From Candidatus Levyibacteriota bacterium (lineage in GTDB: Bacteria > Patescibacteriota > Microgenomatia > Levybacterales > UBA12049), in assembly GCA_030651475.1 (NCBI GenBank), contig JAUSEW010000018.1, positions 1-49,022 on the forward strand: DNA of 49,022 nt, read 5' to 3'. Shown piece by piece: positions 46,644 through 49,022 of this stretch; positions within the stretch are counted from its first letter, which is position 1; every line of letters starts with the position of its first letter. The translations under genes and the position numbers were made by a program. Under the pieces are notes generated by a model. That model was not told the origin of the DNA. It saw only the letters and a list, made by a program, of their open reading frames with translations, and searched no databases.

Positions 46644-48572
46644 ATGGGAAAAATAATTGGAATTGATTTAGGCACAACGAATTCATGTGTTGCTGTAATG
46701 GAAGGTGGAGCACCAAAAGTAATCCATTCCAGAGAAGGCAGAAACACTATTCCTTCCGTGGTTGATCCGGTAACCCACGTTGTAGGAGATGTTGCCAAAC
46801 GTCAACTTGTCTTAAAACCCAAAAATACAATCTTTTCTATCAAAAGATTAATGGGAAAGAAGTTTAAAGACGAGAGTGTTCAGTTTGATATGAAATGGCT
46901 TCCTTACACCATTAAAGAAGGAAGAGACGGAATGGCAGTAGTAGAAGTGGACGGAAAAACTTTAACTCCACAGGAAGTTTCAGCCTCTATCTTACAGAAA
47001 ATTAAAGCTGATGCAGAAGGCTATCTTGGAGGAAAAGTAACTCAAGCAGTTATTACAGTTCCTGCATATTTTGATGATTCTCAGCGCCAGGCTACAAAAC
47101 AGGCTGGAGAAATCGCAGGTTTGGAAGTTCTACGAATTATAAATGAACCAACCGCAGCAGCTCTTGCATATGGACTTGATAAAAAGAATGCCCATACAAT
47201 CGCAGTTTATGATCTTGGAGGCGGAACTTTTGATATATCAATTCTTGAACTTGGTGAAGGAGTATATGAAGTAAAATCCACAAATGGAGATACTCATCTT
47301 GGAGGAGATGATTTTGATCAGGTAATAATCAATTTTCTTGCAGAAGAATTTGAAAAAGAGAATAACGTAGATTTGAGGAAGGATTCTCAAGCACTTCAGC
47401 GCCTTCGAGAGTCAGCTGAAAAAGCAAAGATTGAATTATCAACATCTACTGAAGCACAAATTAATCAGCCTTTTATAACTCAGGGTTCATCAGGTCCTCT
47501 TCATTTAACCATGACCTTGTCACGGGCAAAGCTTGAGCAAATAGTTGATGACTTGGTTCAAAAAACTCTAAAACCGGTAGAGCAAGCACTAAAAGATGCA
47601 AAAGTAAAAGTCAGTGATATTGATGAAATAGTTTTGGTAGGTGGAATGACCAGAATGCCAGCAGTGCAAAAAGCAGTCCAGGATTTTTTTGGCAAAGAAC
47701 CACACAAAGGAATTAATCCAGATGAAGTGGTAGCAGTAGGGGCTGCTATTCAGGGAGGAGTTTTGGGAGGAGAAGTAAAATCAGTGCTTTTATTGGATGT
47801 GACTCCCCTAACTTTAGGTTTGGAAACTTTGGGTGGAGTTAGAACTCCTCTAATTTCTCGAAATACCACTATTCCCACTTCTAAAACAGAAGTTTTCTCC
47901 ACTGCTGCTGATAACCAAACTCAGGTAGAAATTAATGTTTTGCAAGGTGAGCGGGAAATGGCTTCAGATAATAAAACATTAGGCAGGTTTGTTTTAGATG
48001 GAATTCCAACAGCACCCCGAGGTGTTCCTCAAATTGAGGTTACTTTTGATATTGATGCCAATGGAATTTTAAATGTTTCAGCCAAAGATAAAGCTACTGG
48101 CAAAGAACAAAAAATTACTATTACAGGTTCCACTGGTTTATCTAAAGAAGAAGCAGCCAAGATGACCAAAGAAGCAGAAGCTCATGCTGAGGAAGACAGA
48201 AAGAAAAAAGAAGAAATTGATGTTAAAAATCAGGCAGATACTTTAGTTTATACTACAGAAAGATCGCTTAAAGATGCTGGAGATAAAGTTTCAGCAGAAA
48301 TTCGAATTGATGTTGAACAAAAATTAAATGATCTCAAAGGGGTAATTCAAACAGCATCTTCTGAAGATTTAAAACTAAAGATGGAAGCACTCTCTGAGGC
48401 TGTGCAAAAAATTGGTGCAGCAATGTATGGTTCGACAGGCTCACCACAGGATGGTCAAGGAGAGCCTGAAATTAAACCTGAAGAAGAAGTGGAAGCTCAT
48501 GAAGAAGAAGGTCAAACAGATACTAAACAGGCAGTTGAGGGAGAAGTAGTGGAGGATAAAAATGGTAAATAG
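46644..48572 (+). CDS. dnaK: Molecular chaperone DnaK
   Basis: [68 protein letters not shown]. Confidence 0.98.
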   Translation: MGKIIGIDLGTTNSCVAVMEGGAPKVIHSREGRNTIPSVVDPVTHVVGDVAKRQLVLKPKNTIFSIKRLMGKKFKDESVQFDMKWLPYTIKEGRDGMAVVEVDGKTLTPQEVSASILQKIKADAEGYLGGKVTQAVITVPAYFDDSQRQATKQAGEIAGLEVLRIINEPTAAALAYGLDKKNAHTIAVYDLGGGTFDISILELGEGVYEVKSTNGDTHLGGDDFDQVIINFLAEEFEKENNVDLRKDSQALQRLRESAEKAKIELSTSTEAQINQPFITQGSSGPLHLTMTLSRAKLEQIVDDLVQKTLKPVEQALKDAKVKVSDIDEIVLVGGMTRMPAVQKAVQDFFGKEPHKGINPDEVVAVGAAIQGGVLGGEVKSVLLLDVTPLTLGLETLGGVRTPLISRNTTIPTSKTEVFSTAADNQTQVEINVLQGEREMASDNKTLGRFVLDGIPTAPRGVPQIEVTFDIDANGILNVSAKDKATGKEQKITITGSTGLSKEEAAKMTKEAEAHAEEDRKKKEEIDVKNQADTLVYTTERSLKDAGDKVSAEIRIDVEQKLNDLKGVIQTASSEDLKLKMEALSEAVQKIGAAMYGSTGSPQDGQGEPEIKPEEEVEAHEEEGQTDTKQAVEGEVVEDKNGK

Positions 48573-48915
48573 AGAGCTAAGTCCTGAAAAAGCAGAGGCA
48601 CTTTGGGAAAAAATGGATGATTTAGGTTATGCAGGTAAGCTGGGAAGTAATAAACCTGTAGCAACTCAATTAATTAAAGAAGCTGATCAAGCACAACAAA
48701 CAAAACAAATTTCTCCAGAAATTCTACAAGATGCTCAGTCAGAGCTTATGCCCATGAGTGATTTGGAAAAAAGAGAAGCCGATAGACAGGAAACTGCAAA
48801 CAGATTACAACCAAACGGTCGTTATAAATCTAGTCGTAGAAAATCTGGAATAAAAAACCCAATTGATGGTTCGTCTGTTATGAATTATATTAAGAAAAGT
48901 AGATCATATGGATAA
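48562..48915 (+). CDS. Hypothetical protein in the dnaK operon
   Basis: Start overlaps the dnaK stop by 11 nt (different frame); followed by terminator. Confidence 0.65.
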   Translation: MVNRELSPEKAEALWEKMDDLGYAGKLGSNKPVATQLIKEADQAQQTKQISPEILQDAQSELMPMSDLEKREADRQETANRLQPNGRYKSSRRKSGIKNPIDGSSVMNYIKKSRSYG

Positions 48916-48945
48916 GCTATTGATTGAAGTTATCAATCAAAGTTG

Positions 48946-48968
48946 GCCTCGGGAAACCGAGGCTTTTT
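48946..48968 (+). terminator. Rho-independent terminator between dnaK operon and dnaJ
   Basis: GCCTCGG-GAAA-CCGAGGC followed by TTTTT. Confidence 0.93.
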
Positions 48969-48973
48969 AAATT

Positions 48974-49022
48974 ATGCCAAATAAAAAAGATTACTATGAA
49001 ATTTTAGGGGTTGCTAAATCTG
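48974..49022 (+). CDS. dnaJ: Chaperone DnaJ, partial at right edge
   Basis: MPNKKDYYEILGVAKS, J-domain start. Confidence 0.9.
   Translation, partial: MPNKKDYYEILGVAKS

Noticed and set aside
46644-48572. Horizontal acquisition of dnaK from apparent codon-style change
   Set aside because: Only an impression; highly expressed genes commonly differ in codon use and no computation was made.

Overview
Low-GC, gene-dense bacterial chromosome segment with the character of a Candidate Phyla Radiation genome, probably Microgenomates-like (taxonomy is inferred from protein style, not computed). Recognisable genes: glycerate 2-kinase (partial), rpiB, class II fba and a PfkB kinase; a Ni-superoxide dismutase with its maturation protease; a UvrD/PcrA helicase; tpiA; an LCP protein; several GT39-like membrane proteins; PilN/PilO-like genes; rpsT; murJ; a MazEF-like module and a putative PIN module; lepA; groES-groEL; UbiA/DPPR-synthase-like and MraY/WecA-like enzymes; tatD; an Mg-type P-ATPase; a TrpR/YerC-like regulator; metG; hrcA-grpE-dnaK-(orf)-dnaJ. 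No rRNA, tRNA, CRISPR or transposase was seen. Main second-look observations: (1) eleven loci of 7-bp tandem repeats with unrelated unit sequences, all inside CDSs (including lepA and tpiA) and all in an orientation that stays open; because 7 is coprime to 3 such repeats encode one heptapeptide in every frame. (2) A 46-bp imperfect direct repeat of the metG 3' end flanks a ~1.2 kb segment carrying a TrpR-like gene and a papain-like Cys/His/Asp protein, suggesting insertion or duplication that rebuilt the metG tail. (3) Two perfect 24-26 bp palindromes with a symmetric compensatory change bracket the TrpR-like gene. (4) The mazEF stop/start overlap lies in a hairpin loop. (5) CIRCE-geometry dyads sit at hrcA and, more weakly, groES. 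(6) Paired promoter/operator-like elements lie before lepA. Coordinates were counted by eye and no searches were run.
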